From: a virus
IMG/VR virus record: IMGVR_UViG_3300042923_001092
Span: 1-64,000 of that record
Direction: 5' to 3' (one strand)
DNA: 64,000 bases
In this document: one piece after another, positions 6,965 through 15,352 of the stretch
Numbering within the stretch: the first letter of the stretch is position 1
How the letters are laid out: each line of letters opens with the position of its first letter
The notes under the pieces: generated by a model
What the model was told of the DNA's origin: nothing
The model's input: only the letters and a program-made list of their open reading frames with translations
Database searches by the model: none
Position numbers and translations under genes: made by a program

Positions 6965-8674
6965 ATGGCAGAAAAGATCAGAAAAAATAGTCAGCTAGAT
7001 GGTAATACTAAAGCCACTATAATCAAAGATACATCTGGCGATGCTATAGTTGAACTTTCGACTGAAGATATGCTTACAAGTGTTGTTTTTAAACAAAAAG
7101 AAACTTCTAAAAAGATTAAAAAACCAGTTAATGGAACGAGTAAACAGATTGAAGACGAATTTGTTGACTTATATGGTTCTGATATCATAGAACCCCCATA
7201 CAACCAACTTTTATGGGCTAGTTTAATGGAAACTAATACACGATTAGCAAAGCTAATTAGAACATATGCTAGAAATACTGTTGGTTTAGGTTGGAGAATA
7301 GTTCCCAAAAAGGCAATTACTAAAAAAACTACTGCTAAAGAAAAGAAAGCTATTGAAGAAGAAAAGGAAATGCTCGAAGATTTCTTTAATAATATAAGTG
7401 ATATCTTGCCTTTTGAAGAAATATGTTTTAGAGCAAAAGTTGATGAAGAATCTATGGGTAATGGTTATCTTGAAGTTACAAGAGATTTAAAAGGAAAGCC
7501 TATGCATTTATTTCATATTTCCGGACATACAGTTAGAGTCCTTAGAAATAAAAAAGGATTTGTTCAAATAAGAGATGGCCAGAAAGTTTACTTTAAACTT
7601 TTTAATGGCGATTATGATATGAATTATCTAACTGGAGAAATAGTTGCAAAAGGCGCACTGAATTATGAGGAAAGAGCAACTGAAATTATACCTTTTCAGA
7701 TATATACGCCAAGAGATTCATATTATGGAATACCAAGATATGTAAGTACTGCAGATGCTATAGCAGGAAATAAACTTTCTGCAAGAAGAAATTTGTCTTT
7801 CTTTAAAAATGATGCAACTCCAAGAATGGCAATAACAGTTGCCAATGGACAGCTCACTACTGGATCTATACAAGAAATTAAAGATTTTGTAAATAGTGAA
7901 GGTAAAGGTGTAGATAATGCTCATAGAGCTATGATTATTCAAGCAAAAGGTAAAAATATGGGTGATGCTAGCCAAAATAATGTAAAAATTGATGTAGTAC
8001 CTTTGACTGTAGGACAAACTGACGACGGCTCATTTATTAAATATAGAGAGGCAAATGATGAAGAAATAAGAGAAGCATTTGGTATAGGCGAAGTATTTCT
8101 TGGTTCTAAAGGTACTGTTAATAGGGCTACAGCATCTATCCTTAGAGAAATAACTAATAATCAAGAATTTATACCAGATGCTAAAGTAAAAGAATTTATG
8201 ATTAATCAGACAATCTGCAAAGATCTTGGTGCGAGACTTTGTAAATTAGAATTTGTAAGGCCTTCTGCTCTTGGTGAATTAGATATGGCAGATATTTTTG
8301 CAAGATATTTACAGGGTGGTGGTATTACTCCTAATGATATAAGACATCAACTTGGAAAAGATGAATATTCTGAAGAATGGGCAGATAAACCAATACAGAT
8401 AGCATTAGTTGAATATCAAATGGGATTGTTAGCAGAACAAGGCGCTGCCTTAGGTGGCGATAATGGTAAGACTGATTCTAACAACGACGAAAATAATGAA
8501 GGTAATAATACCGATGAAGATGAAAATAATGACTCTAAAGATGGTTCTAATAAATCTAATAAGGAAAAAAATGAACAAGTTGAGAAGATAAGATTGAAAA
8601 TAATAGATACTGTTCAAAAAATGTTAGATCAAAGTATGACAACAGCAATCATCAGCTTAGATGATGATAACTAA
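6965..8674 (+). CDS. Portal protein
   Basis: This 569-residue protein forms the dodecameric ring at the head vertex through which DNA enters and leaves. The recognisable portal features are the LWASLMETNTRLAKLIRTYARNTVGLGWRI helix-strand segment (about 80-115), a GNGYLEVTRD strand region, the PRDSYYGIPRY motif (about 245-258), and the REANDEEIREAFGIGEVFLG segment (about 358-380), all typical of PBSX/HK97-type portals. The C-terminus (about 500-545) is an Asn/Asp/Glu-rich low-complexity linker and then a short helix. It sits directly after terL with a strong AAGGAGGG site. Confidence 0.85.
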   Translation: MAEKIRKNSQLDGNTKATIIKDTSGDAIVELSTEDMLTSVVFKQKETSKKIKKPVNGTSKQIEDEFVDLYGSDIIEPPYNQLLWASLMETNTRLAKLIRTYARNTVGLGWRIVPKKAITKKTTAKEKKAIEEEKEMLEDFFNNISDILPFEEICFRAKVDEESMGNGYLEVTRDLKGKPMHLFHISGHTVRVLRNKKGFVQIRDGQKVYFKLFNGDYDMNYLTGEIVAKGALNYEERATEIIPFQIYTPRDSYYGIPRYVSTADAIAGNKLSARRNLSFFKNDATPRMAITVANGQLTTGSIQEIKDFVNSEGKGVDNAHRAMIIQAKGKNMGDASQNNVKIDVVPLTVGQTDDGSFIKYREANDEEIREAFGIGEVFLGSKGTVNRATASILREITNNQEFIPDAKVKEFMINQTICKDLGARLCKLEFVRPSALGELDMADIFARYLQGGGITPNDIRHQLGKDEYSEEWADKPIQIALVEYQMGLLAEQGAALGGDNGKTDSNNDENNEGNNTDEDENNDSKDGSNKSNKEKNEQVEKIRLKIIDTVQKMLDQSMTTAIISLDDDN

Positions 8675-8730
8675 GTATCAAACTATTTAATTATTATGTG
8701 AACTAAATTTAAAGAAATGGAGATGAAAAT

Positions 8731-9204
8731 ATGGTTAGGGAAGTAGTTCTTAATAAGCAGACTTTTGTAGGATTTGCTTTGGATACTAAACCGTCTGGCA
8801 TAATTGCTTTAAATTCAGAATATATTGAATTTGATGAAGACAATAAAACTATTACTAAATACAAATTCAATGGTATTGACTGGATTCAATTTGAAGTTAA
8901 TACGTATTCCGGTGCATCTACAATAGTTGTTGGGGGAAATGAGGACTTATTGCAGGGAAATATTACTTGTAATGGAGCTAAGCAAGCTATTTCTGCAACT
9001 AGTTTACCTTGTAAAGTAATAACTCTTCAGGCTAATCCAGCTAATACAGCCAATATTTTAGTTGGTAACAGTTTACTTGACGATACACATTATGCATTTA
9101 TTTTAGTGCCCGGCGGAAATATAACACTATCAATTTCTAATGCTAATAAAATATTTATAAAAGGTACGACTTCTGACAAAATAAGTTTTGGTGGTGAAGC
9201 TTAA
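8731..9204 (+). CDS. Putative head decoration/fibre protein
   Basis: This 157-residue, beta-rich protein lies between portal and protease, where many phages encode head accessory proteins. The C-terminal 45 residues (NILVGNSLL...FILVPGGNITLSISNANKIFIKGTTSDKISF) follow the pattern seen in phage capsid-associated beta-sandwich proteins, in which values at a surface are set by a proline-glycine turn and an N-K-I-x-I/V strand. An N-terminal 60-residue beta segment precedes it. It is coupled to the next gene through TAATG. The exact role is inferred from position. Confidence 0.5.
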   Translation: MVREVVLNKQTFVGFALDTKPSGIIALNSEYIEFDEDNKTITKYKFNGIDWIQFEVNTYSGASTIVVGGNEDLLQGNITCNGAKQAISATSLPCKVITLQANPANTANILVGNSLLDDTHYAFILVPGGNITLSISNANKIFIKGTTSDKISFGGEA

Positions 9205-9812
9205 TGCTTTTAAGATCTGGTTTTGGGAACAAAAGAAATAGAATATCTACTCCAGCAGTTTCAAGCCCAAGTATTATAAATCTTTGTATGAATCCTAGTT
9301 TCGAAAGCGATTTTCAAAATTGGGTTTCAGAGATGGAAGATACAAGCCTTGGATGGACTTCTGGAGAAGGTACTGGGATTACTATAGATAGTACAAGACA
9401 TAGTTCTGGTTCTAAATCTATAAAATTAATGGCAGACAGAGTTTTATGTTATGCATCTAGACTGTCTAATGAGATGATTCTTAATCAAACTATTGCAAAA
9501 AAAGTTGCTTTTGAAGCTGATTTTTATTTTGACAATATGGGTGATTATAGAACTTTTGAAACTAAATTGGAAATTTATTATAAAGGGGGAGGCTGGTTAA
9601 CTACTATCCCTGATAATAAATCTTGGCAATCCGGGACTCTTACACCTCCTAGCAATTCGCCAAATGGTGTATGGATGCATTATAATGCGGTTTTAGATAT
9701 GGGAGTCGAACCTATATCTTCATTAAAACTTCATTTTATTCTTACAAATGGATGGACTTCTCAAAAAATATTTGTTAATATTGATAATATTAAAGTTTAC
9801 GAAATTGATTAG
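9204..9812 (+). CDS. Carbohydrate-binding-like (jelly-roll) structural protein
   Basis: This 202-residue protein begins with NLCMNPSFESDFQNWV, the classic opening of CBM4/9-type galactose-binding jelly-rolls (N-P-S/G-F-E, then W). It continues with SSGSKSIKLMA, another hallmark of that fold, and ends with NIDNIKVYEID, the typical last strand. It consists of essentially one domain plus a 25-residue N-terminus. Placed among head genes, it may be a surface decoration protein that binds host or environmental glycans. Similar NPSFE-like modules also occur in the tail fibre at 31452. Confidence 0.6.
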   Translation: MLLRSGFGNKRNRISTPAVSSPSIINLCMNPSFESDFQNWVSEMEDTSLGWTSGEGTGITIDSTRHSSGSKSIKLMADRVLCYASRLSNEMILNQTIAKKVAFEADFYFDNMGDYRTFETKLEIYYKGGGWLTTIPDNKSWQSGTLTPPSNSPNGVWMHYNAVLDMGVEPISSLKLHFILTNGWTSQKIFVNIDNIKVYEID

Positions 9813-9902
9813 ACAAAAGAATTAAATCAATTATGATTTAATATATAATTACTATTTTAATCTATAATAATGAAAATAATTTTTAAGAAAGGAGGATATA
9901 TA

Positions 9903-11969
9903 ATGGCAACAATAGATATTAATAAATCTTTTGAGTTTGGAGTTAGACCTATAAGTGTTTGGAAAGATGATTCTACAAATAAACATTATGTTAATGCAGT
10001 CGCTTCTGATACAGAAGAAGATTATCATGGTGAAAGATTATCTTTAAATGCTTTAAATGGTCTAGTTAAGTGCATAAATAACAAAGAACCATATGCAGTA
10101 ACATTACTTCCAAGTCATTGGGATGCTTTCGAAATAGGAGTTTGTGAAAGTTCAAAAGTAATAGATAGTCAAGATGTATCAGGAGCTAAAGCATTATCCG
10201 TTGATATTGAACTTGATCTTGATTATCCGGAAGCCAGGTCATTATATAATGATGTCAAAAAAGGCAAATCTAAAAAGCAGCTTTCTATAGGAGGCTATTT
10301 AAATCCTGACAATGAGAATGCTTATTATTGGGAACCAAAGATGAAATATGATGATAATGGAAATTTAGTTCAAGATTGGGTCTTAGTGCTTGATGATGTT
10401 ATTTTAGAGCACATAGCAGTAACAAGAGCAAATAAGGCTGCTAATAATAGATCTGGTTTTGTAGGCACAATTGCCAAGTCTTTAGGACTAGAAAAACCAA
10501 AGGATTTTATCATTAAAGAGCAAGGTTTTAATGTTCTTAACGATACTAAAAATAAGTTCTGGGAAGTTAAAAATTCCGCTAAAAATAAAGGTGAAATTTT
10601 CATTTATGGAGACATTGTTAGCTATAAATGGTGGGATGAAGATGTTTCCGCAAACAGCCTTATTAAAGATGTAAAAGATCTTGGAGATATTTCAGAACTT
10701 GATATTAGAATTAACTCCGGTGGTGGAAGTGTATTTGCTGCTGCTGCTATTTTAAGTTATTTAAGAAGTCATAAAGCATTTAAAACTGTTTATATAGACG
10801 GTTTAGCTGCTTCAGCTGCTTCTGTAATAGCTATGGCTGGAGATAAAATTTGTATGCCTTCTCATGCTATGATGATGATTCACAACCCAGCTACTATTGC
10901 ATGGGGCGATTCAAGAGAAATGAGGAAAACTGCAGATACTTTAGATAAGATTAGAGACTCTATTGTAAATGCATATCAGACAAAATGTGGTAAAGATTAC
11001 GAAACCATTTGCAATTTAATGGATGAAGAGACATGGATGACTGGTAAAGAAGCGGTAGAACAAGGGTTTGCAGATGTTGTTCTTGATAATGTAGAAATAT
11101 CAGCATACTATGAAAAAGATATTTTAAATGTAAACGGTTTGAGCATTGAATCTTCAAGATTCAAGAATAAATCAAAAATTACAGAAATTATGAAATCAAT
11201 AGAAAAGGAGGGAGGCATTAGCATGGCCAAAAACGGTGTAAACAAAGGTATGGCAAATGGATGGGGTAAAGCCGTTAATAATTTCTTAAATCCTGCAAAC
11301 AATGAAAATGAGAAAGCTAAAGCTGAAGAAGCTGCTAAAATCGAAAATGCTAGAAAAGCATTAGAGGTTTTAAATTCGCTAAACGGGCTGGATAACTTAC
11401 CCGAAGATTTAAAAGCTGCTATTAACAGTCTTAATACTGCTCCTGCAGCTAATACTGATGAAGTTGATCCTGTTAATTCCGGTTCAGAAGATCCTGTTGT
11501 AGATCCCGAAAATACTGAAGGTTCTGAAGAACCTGTTACAGAAGATAATCCTACAGACAATCCTGAAAATACTGAGGGATCTGAAGGGCCTGAAACTAAT
11601 CCTGCTACAGAGCCTGAAAACTTTAATCCTGAGTCTTTTAAAGATTCAATTATGGATGAGGTTAAAAACTTAATTAATGGTATTCAGGAAGAAAATAAAA
11701 AATCAATGGAAAGTGTTGGAGCTTCTGTTGGAAAAATTATCGGAGAAGTTGTTAAGCAGCAGCTGGAACCTTTAAATTCCAAAATTTCTGCTATTGAAAA
11801 ATCTGCTGGTGGAAGTAAAAGTTTAAGCGGTCAGGAAAAGCCTGCTGTTACTAAGCAGAAAACCACTACTGAAGATACAGTTGATGAAAGCAACATGTGG
11901 GATGGTTTTATTAAAAACGCACTTCCTACAGATTTTAAAAACAAATATAATGAAACGGAGGAACAATAA
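9903..11969 (+). CDS. Prohead protease-scaffold polyprotein with two protease domains
   Basis: The start at 9903 follows AAAGGAGG; the in-frame ATG at 9870 lacks a ribosome site. Residues 20-190 resemble an HK97-family prohead protease: ASDTEEDYHGERLS, SHWDAFEIG with His72, KKQLSIGGYL with Ser128, and HIAVTRANKAANN. Residues 215-400 are a ClpP-like protease: INSGGGSVFAAAAI oxyanion region, GLAASAAS with Ser304, MMIHNPA with His327, and a GFADVV Asp. After residue 440 comes a helical, acidic scaffold region with PENTEGSE repeats (about 535-565). Maturation proteases cut scaffold and capsid inside the prohead. Two protease folds in one chain is unusual. The major capsid gene follows after 2 nt. 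Confidence 0.75.
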   Translation: MATIDINKSFEFGVRPISVWKDDSTNKHYVNAVASDTEEDYHGERLSLNALNGLVKCINNKEPYAVTLLPSHWDAFEIGVCESSKVIDSQDVSGAKALSVDIELDLDYPEARSLYNDVKKGKSKKQLSIGGYLNPDNENAYYWEPKMKYDDNGNLVQDWVLVLDDVILEHIAVTRANKAANNRSGFVGTIAKSLGLEKPKDFIIKEQGFNVLNDTKNKFWEVKNSAKNKGEIFIYGDIVSYKWWDEDVSANSLIKDVKDLGDISELDIRINSGGGSVFAAAAILSYLRSHKAFKTVYIDGLAASAASVIAMAGDKICMPSHAMMMIHNPATIAWGDSREMRKTADTLDKIRDSIVNAYQTKCGKDYETICNLMDEETWMTGKEAVEQGFADVVLDNVEISAYYEKDILNVNGLSIESSRFKNKSKITEIMKSIEKEGGISMAKNGVNKGMANGWGKAVNNFLNPANNENEKAKAEEAAKIENARKALEVLNSLNGLDNLPEDLKAAINSLNTAPAANTDEVDPVNSGSEDPVVDPENTEGSEEPVTEDNPTDNPENTEGSEGPETNPATEPENFNPESFKDSIMDEVKNLINGIQEENKKSMESVGASVGKIIGEVVKQQLEPLNSKISAIEKSAGGSKSLSGQEKPAVTKQKTTTEDTVDESNMWDGFIKNALPTDFKNKYNETEEQ
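11223..11969 (+). CDS. Nested in-frame scaffold protein
   Basis: An ATG at 11223 lies in the frame of the 9903-11969 polyprotein, 7 nt after GGAGG within AAAGGAGGGAGG (11205-11215). This is as strong as any true start here. It would give a 248-residue protein beginning MAKNGVNKGMANGW, with an Ala/Glu-rich helix, an acidic Pro/Glu/Thr repeat region and a C-terminal coiled-coil-like stretch. This mirrors lambda C/Nu3, where the scaffold is made separately from the 3' end of the protease gene. It would supply excess scaffold over protease. The internal start is inferred from sequence alone. Confidence 0.65.
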   Translation: MAKNGVNKGMANGWGKAVNNFLNPANNENEKAKAEEAAKIENARKALEVLNSLNGLDNLPEDLKAAINSLNTAPAANTDEVDPVNSGSEDPVVDPENTEGSEEPVTEDNPTDNPENTEGSEGPETNPATEPENFNPESFKDSIMDEVKNLINGIQEENKKSMESVGASVGKIIGEVVKQQLEPLNSKISAIEKSAGGSKSLSGQEKPAVTKQKTTTEDTVDESNMWDGFIKNALPTDFKNKYNETEEQ

Positions 11970-11971
11970 CA

Positions 11972-13285
11972 ATGGCTAATGAATTAAATAACAGTCAGGA
12001 AGAAGTCCTGAAGACCATTGAGACTGCTGACTTTGGTAATGGAGGTTTACTTGACCCCAAGCGCCAGAAACAATTTCTTACTTATATAAGGGATTACGGT
12101 AAAATGCTTCCCATGGTAAGATTTGAGAGGCTTTCACAGTCTCAGATGACTCTCGATAAGTTATATATCGGAGAACCTGTTACAGAATCTGTTGAAGAAA
12201 ACAGCAACGCTGCTAATCCTGCCAAAGTAGCTACAAGCCAATTACATTTACAGACAAAGAAGCTGAAATCCAGCTGGAACATTACCACAGAAACCCTCGT
12301 TGATAACATCGAACAGAAGGGTTTTGAAACTACAATGATGCAGGGAATGACCAAAAGAATTTCCACTGATATCGAATTACTGGCTATCCAGGGTGACAGA
12401 ACTAAGTATAACGGTGCAACAGATACATTCGGTCGCTTATTAAAAAGAGCAAACGGCTGGGATGCACTTACAGAATCTGCACATATCTTGGATGTTGGTG
12501 GTGCTACAATTCAGAAGGGTATTTTTGCTGAAATGGTAAGAATGATGCCTCAGCAGTATCTTCAGGATGCTGACTTAAGATGGTTCGTTTCCAAATCTGT
12601 AGCAATTGACTGGATGGATCTTCTGGCTGACAGAGGAACTGCAGTTGGTGATAATGCTCTTAACGGAAACAGTGTATCTCCTTACGGTATTCCATTAGTT
12701 GAAGTTCCTTTACTTCCTGATAATAAGCCTGTTACATCATATTCCGGTAAAGCTGCAGTAGTAATTGGAAATCAGCCCGATCCGTTTGAAATTGTTGCTG
12801 GCGAAAATGATAAGATTAAAATCTCCATAGATGGCGTTACCGCTGTTACTGTAACTCTTAAACCCGGTACACATCGTGTAGGTGCAATTGCGGCTATGAT
12901 TAATGCTACTACAGGCTTGGCAGGTATTGCTTCTGATGATACACATGGTCGTTTGGTTCTTAAATCAAAGACAGTTGGAAATTCATCTTCTATTGCTTTA
13001 ACTTCTATTGCCGCCGATGCTTATGATGAACTTGGGTTATCTGAAGGCACCAATACTGGTACTTCCAGCGGATCCTTAACTACTACAAACGACGGTTCAT
13101 TTATCTGGTTGGCAAATCCTAAGAACTTTATTGCTGCCATGAGAGGTACCACCAGAATTTATACTGAGTTCAACAAGGACTATGACCGCGTTGAAACAGT
13201 TATCTACAATGAAGTTGACTTCTCAGTAGAAAATGATGATGCTATCGTTAAGGCCGTTAACCTTAGAAAACGCGATTTAATCTAA
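11972..13285 (+). CDS. Major capsid protein (HK97 fold) with inserted domain
   Basis: This 437-residue protein follows the protease/scaffold. The N-terminal half has the phage capsid pattern of an ordered N-arm, KLKSSWNITTETLVDNIEQKGFE and the long DIELLAIQGD helix. The C-terminal IYNEVDFSVENDDAIVKAVNL strand closes the fold. Residues about 258-370 look inserted between the PYGIPLVEVPLLPDN loop and FIWLANPKNFIAAM. The insert resembles the IN-type beta module (KIKISIDGVTAVTVTL, an AAMINATTGLAG helix, GRLVLKSKTVGNSSSI) found in phage sheath and flagellar proteins, and is probably surface exposed. Codons are richer in G/C than in neighbours, as expected for the most abundant virion protein. A terminator follows. 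Confidence 0.85.
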   Translation: MANELNNSQEEVLKTIETADFGNGGLLDPKRQKQFLTYIRDYGKMLPMVRFERLSQSQMTLDKLYIGEPVTESVEENSNAANPAKVATSQLHLQTKKLKSSWNITTETLVDNIEQKGFETTMMQGMTKRISTDIELLAIQGDRTKYNGATDTFGRLLKRANGWDALTESAHILDVGGATIQKGIFAEMVRMMPQQYLQDADLRWFVSKSVAIDWMDLLADRGTAVGDNALNGNSVSPYGIPLVEVPLLPDNKPVTSYSGKAAVVIGNQPDPFEIVAGENDKIKISIDGVTAVTVTLKPGTHRVGAIAAMINATTGLAGIASDDTHGRLVLKSKTVGNSSSIALTSIAADAYDELGLSEGTNTGTSSGSLTTTNDGSFIWLANPKNFIAAMRGTTRIYTEFNKDYDRVETVIYNEVDFSVENDDAIVKAVNLRKRDLI

Positions 13286-13313
13286 AGTTAAAAACATATA
13301 GGCCCTACTGAAA

Positions 13314-13347
13314 GGCCATTAGTCTTAAATGGCTAATGGCCTTTTTT
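13314..13347 (+). terminator. Terminator after the major capsid gene
   Basis: GGCCATTAG (13314-13322) pairs with CTAATGGCC (13333-13341), with a 10-nt loop, followed by six T residues. It lies 28 bp after the capsid stop and probably limits transcription of the downstream connector genes. Confidence 0.85.
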
Positions 13348-13372
13348 ATTAAGATATTAGGAGGAAAATAAT

Positions 13373-13555
13373 ATGTCTACTATTAAAAAGCAAATTGGTA
13401 AAGCTTTGGCACATATGCCTGAACTTGCAGAAGGTTTGTATAGCATCATTGACGATCTTGAAGAACTTAAAGCTGCATTGGAAAATCATAAACATGATGG
13501 AACTACCGGCGAATCAGATGCAGACGTGACTTTAAAAACTAAAAAGGAAATTTAG
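13373..13555 (+). CDS. Small coiled-coil protein, unknown function
   Basis: This 60-residue protein is preceded by TAGGAGG. It consists of a helical N-terminal part (LYSIIDDLEELKAALE) followed by NHKHDGTTGESDADV. The H-K-H-D-G pattern is frequent in phage fibre-like proteins, where it can bind a metal ion. The position after the capsid gene suggests a head or neck accessory role. No family is assigned. Confidence 0.55.
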   Translation: MSTIKKQIGKALAHMPELAEGLYSIIDDLEELKAALENHKHDGTTGESDADVTLKTKKEI

Positions 13556-13582
13556 AATATAAATTTTAAGGAGGAATAAATA

Positions 13583-14080
13583 ATGGCTGTTTTAACTTAT
13601 TTTGATCTAAAATCGGCGCATAGTTACAAAATGTCAGGTCTTTCTGGAAGAAGATATTGTTTTTATAAAGGTAAACCTGTTGAAGTAACAGATGAAGAAG
13701 ATGCCAATAAATTTAGGGCGCACACAGATTTATTTTTTGAATGTGATGAAAGCGGAAAGCCTATCGCAACAAATGCTCAACATAATAATGCTAAAACTTT
13801 TGTTACATTTCGAAAACACATTGCTGACAGGGATGAAGTTATCGAAGAGAGTAACAAGCAAGCAATGGAACAAAGGAAAGCGGGAGTTGATGTAAATGCT
13901 ATTCTTGAAGAGGCAAGTAAAGATGCTATTAAGTCTGAGTCTTCTACAAAAAATGTAACTAAAAAATCTAAGGTAGCTAAAAAAGACAAAAATCCTCTTG
14001 AGTGCGAACTTTGTGGATATGTTGCTAAAGATCAGGAAGATCTTAAAGCTCACCTTGACCAGCACAGTGAAGAGGATTAA
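13583..14080 (+). CDS. Head/neck accessory protein with a C-terminal C2H2 zinc finger
   Basis: This 165-residue protein has three parts. An N-terminal beta-rich domain (residues 1-75) is followed by a charged helical linker with many Lys. The C-terminus is a textbook C2H2 finger: Cys141, Cys144, His157 and His161, with spacing C-x2-C-x12-H-x3-H. A single classical finger in a phage structural operon is uncommon. It could bind DNA at the head vertex or be a protein-protein contact. It has a GGAGG ribosome site and ends 6 nt before the next gene. Confidence 0.6.
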   Translation: MAVLTYFDLKSAHSYKMSGLSGRRYCFYKGKPVEVTDEEDANKFRAHTDLFFECDESGKPIATNAQHNNAKTFVTFRKHIADRDEVIEESNKQAMEQRKAGVDVNAILEEASKDAIKSESSTKNVTKKSKVAKKDKNPLECELCGYVAKDQEDLKAHLDQHSEED

Positions 14081-14085
14081 TAAAT

Positions 14086-14886
14086 ATGGCTATTCTCGCT
14101 TATTCAACAATTAAATCTGTTAGGGAAATGCAAATCTCTGAAGCTAAAATGTCTGATAGCGAGGTGTTAAAGCTAATTCATCAATATTCTGCTTCAGTAT
14201 CAAGATTAGTCAATTCTTGGTTTGTTCCTGTAAACGTAAAGCAGAGGTTTAATGGTGGAGGTAATGTCATTTATACTGGCTTACCTCCAGTTATTAAATT
14301 ATTTAGCGCAAATATAGTTGAGTGGAACCAATCTAGAACCCTTATAGACCCATTAGAATATGATGGCGTAGGTAAAATTATTAGGTTCAAAAAAAGAACT
14401 CAAGAAGGGATTAAGAATATTGAGATCGATGGGCTATTTGGTCATATCGATAATAATAAAGTAGTCCCAGTTAAGACAACTACAGATATATCTCAAGGCT
14501 CTGTTTCGTTTGGAGTTGAAGATGCCTCAGAACTTGAAGAGAGAGATGTATTTATTTTTAATAATAGAGTTATAATTGCTAATTCAATTGATTATGAAAA
14601 TAATACTGTTATAATAGATAAACAATTATCATCTAAAATCATAGAATCTGGATCAGAAACTATATGTTTTGGTTGTGTCCCTTTTGATATTGAAAGAGCA
14701 ATAAATCTTATGATAAAGAATGGTAAAAAATTAGAAAAACTTATTGGTGGTAAATTAAAATCAGAAAAAACAGATGATTATGAGTATGAAGTTTTCCAAT
14801 CCGGAGATATGAGTACCGGTATTCCTGAAGTTGATAGAATATTGCAGACTTATCTTGAAGGTGAAGTAACAATAAATTATTTTTAG
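14086..14886 (+). CDS. Putative head-tail connector protein
   Basis: This 266-residue protein lies immediately after the head accessory genes and before the neck proteins, where the adaptor that binds the portal is encoded. The N-terminal helices (SDSEVLKLIHQYSASVSRLVNSWF) are like the helical start of gp6/gp15-type adaptors. They are followed by a beta-rich middle and a helical C-terminal region. Close to the C-terminus is FDIERAINLMIKNGKKLEKLIGGKLKSEKTDDYEYEV, which matches the adaptor pattern of a helix followed by a sentence of Ser/Glu residues. Only position and secondary structure support the call. Confidence 0.5.
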   Translation: MAILAYSTIKSVREMQISEAKMSDSEVLKLIHQYSASVSRLVNSWFVPVNVKQRFNGGGNVIYTGLPPVIKLFSANIVEWNQSRTLIDPLEYDGVGKIIRFKKRTQEGIKNIEIDGLFGHIDNNKVVPVKTTTDISQGSVSFGVEDASELEERDVFIFNNRVIIANSIDYENNTVIIDKQLSSKIIESGSETICFGCVPFDIERAINLMIKNGKKLEKLIGGKLKSEKTDDYEYEVFQSGDMSTGIPEVDRILQTYLEGEVTINYF

Positions 14887-14896
14887 GAGGGATATT

Positions 14897-15352
14897 ATGA
14901 GTCCAATTATGATGAATACAATGGATATAGAAGTTAGAGTCCTTATAAACGATTCTAATAAAGATGCTTTCCCTTCCTATCAACACACAGAATATGATGA
15001 TATTTTTAGACAACCTACAACTCCTGGTGGAAAGAAATATACAGACCCTATATTGTTAGAAGATATAGCTCAATTTAGAAATAAAAAAATGAAAAAATGG
15101 AATTTTAAAGATTCTGATAATCTTACTTTAGAAAGTGAAGCTCATTTAACATTTTCTAAAGAAGATTGGGATGATGCTACGTCTCAATTAGGCTGTGAGC
15201 TAAAAAAAGGCGATCTTGTTGTTTCCGTGGCTGACAACCCAGTGGATTTAATAATAAATGAAATAAGACCTACTGGATTTTTAAATGGAGAAAATACACT
15301 GATAATGCTAACTTTATCTGATAATACAAAATCTATGGGAGGCGTTATTTAG
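14897..15352 (+). CDS. Putative head closure/neck protein
   Basis: This 151-residue protein has a TAGGAGG site and lies between connector and tail-completion genes. The C-terminal half (LKKGDLVVSVADNPVDLIINEIRPTGFLNGENTLIMLTLSD) has the alternating pattern of a small beta barrel, like head-closure (stopper) proteins that report offset, rotation or depth values in a beta barrel. The N-terminus is polar. The stop overlaps the GTG start of the next gene. The role is inferred from gene order. Confidence 0.45.
   Translation: MSPIMMNTMDIEVRVLINDSNKDAFPSYQHTEYDDIFRQPTTPGGKKYTDPILLEDIAQFRNKKMKKWNFKDSDNLTLESEAHLTFSKEDWDDATSQLGCELKKGDLVVSVADNPVDLIINEIRPTGFLNGENTLIMLTLSDNTKSMGGVI

Noticed and set aside
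7718-8017. Minus-strand open frame within the portal gene
   Set aside because: It is antisense to a conserved portal segment and has no ribosome site.
11108-11560. 150-residue minus-strand open frame
   Set aside because: It is the shadow of the low-complexity Glu/Pro/Thr region of the scaffold, with no ribosome site.
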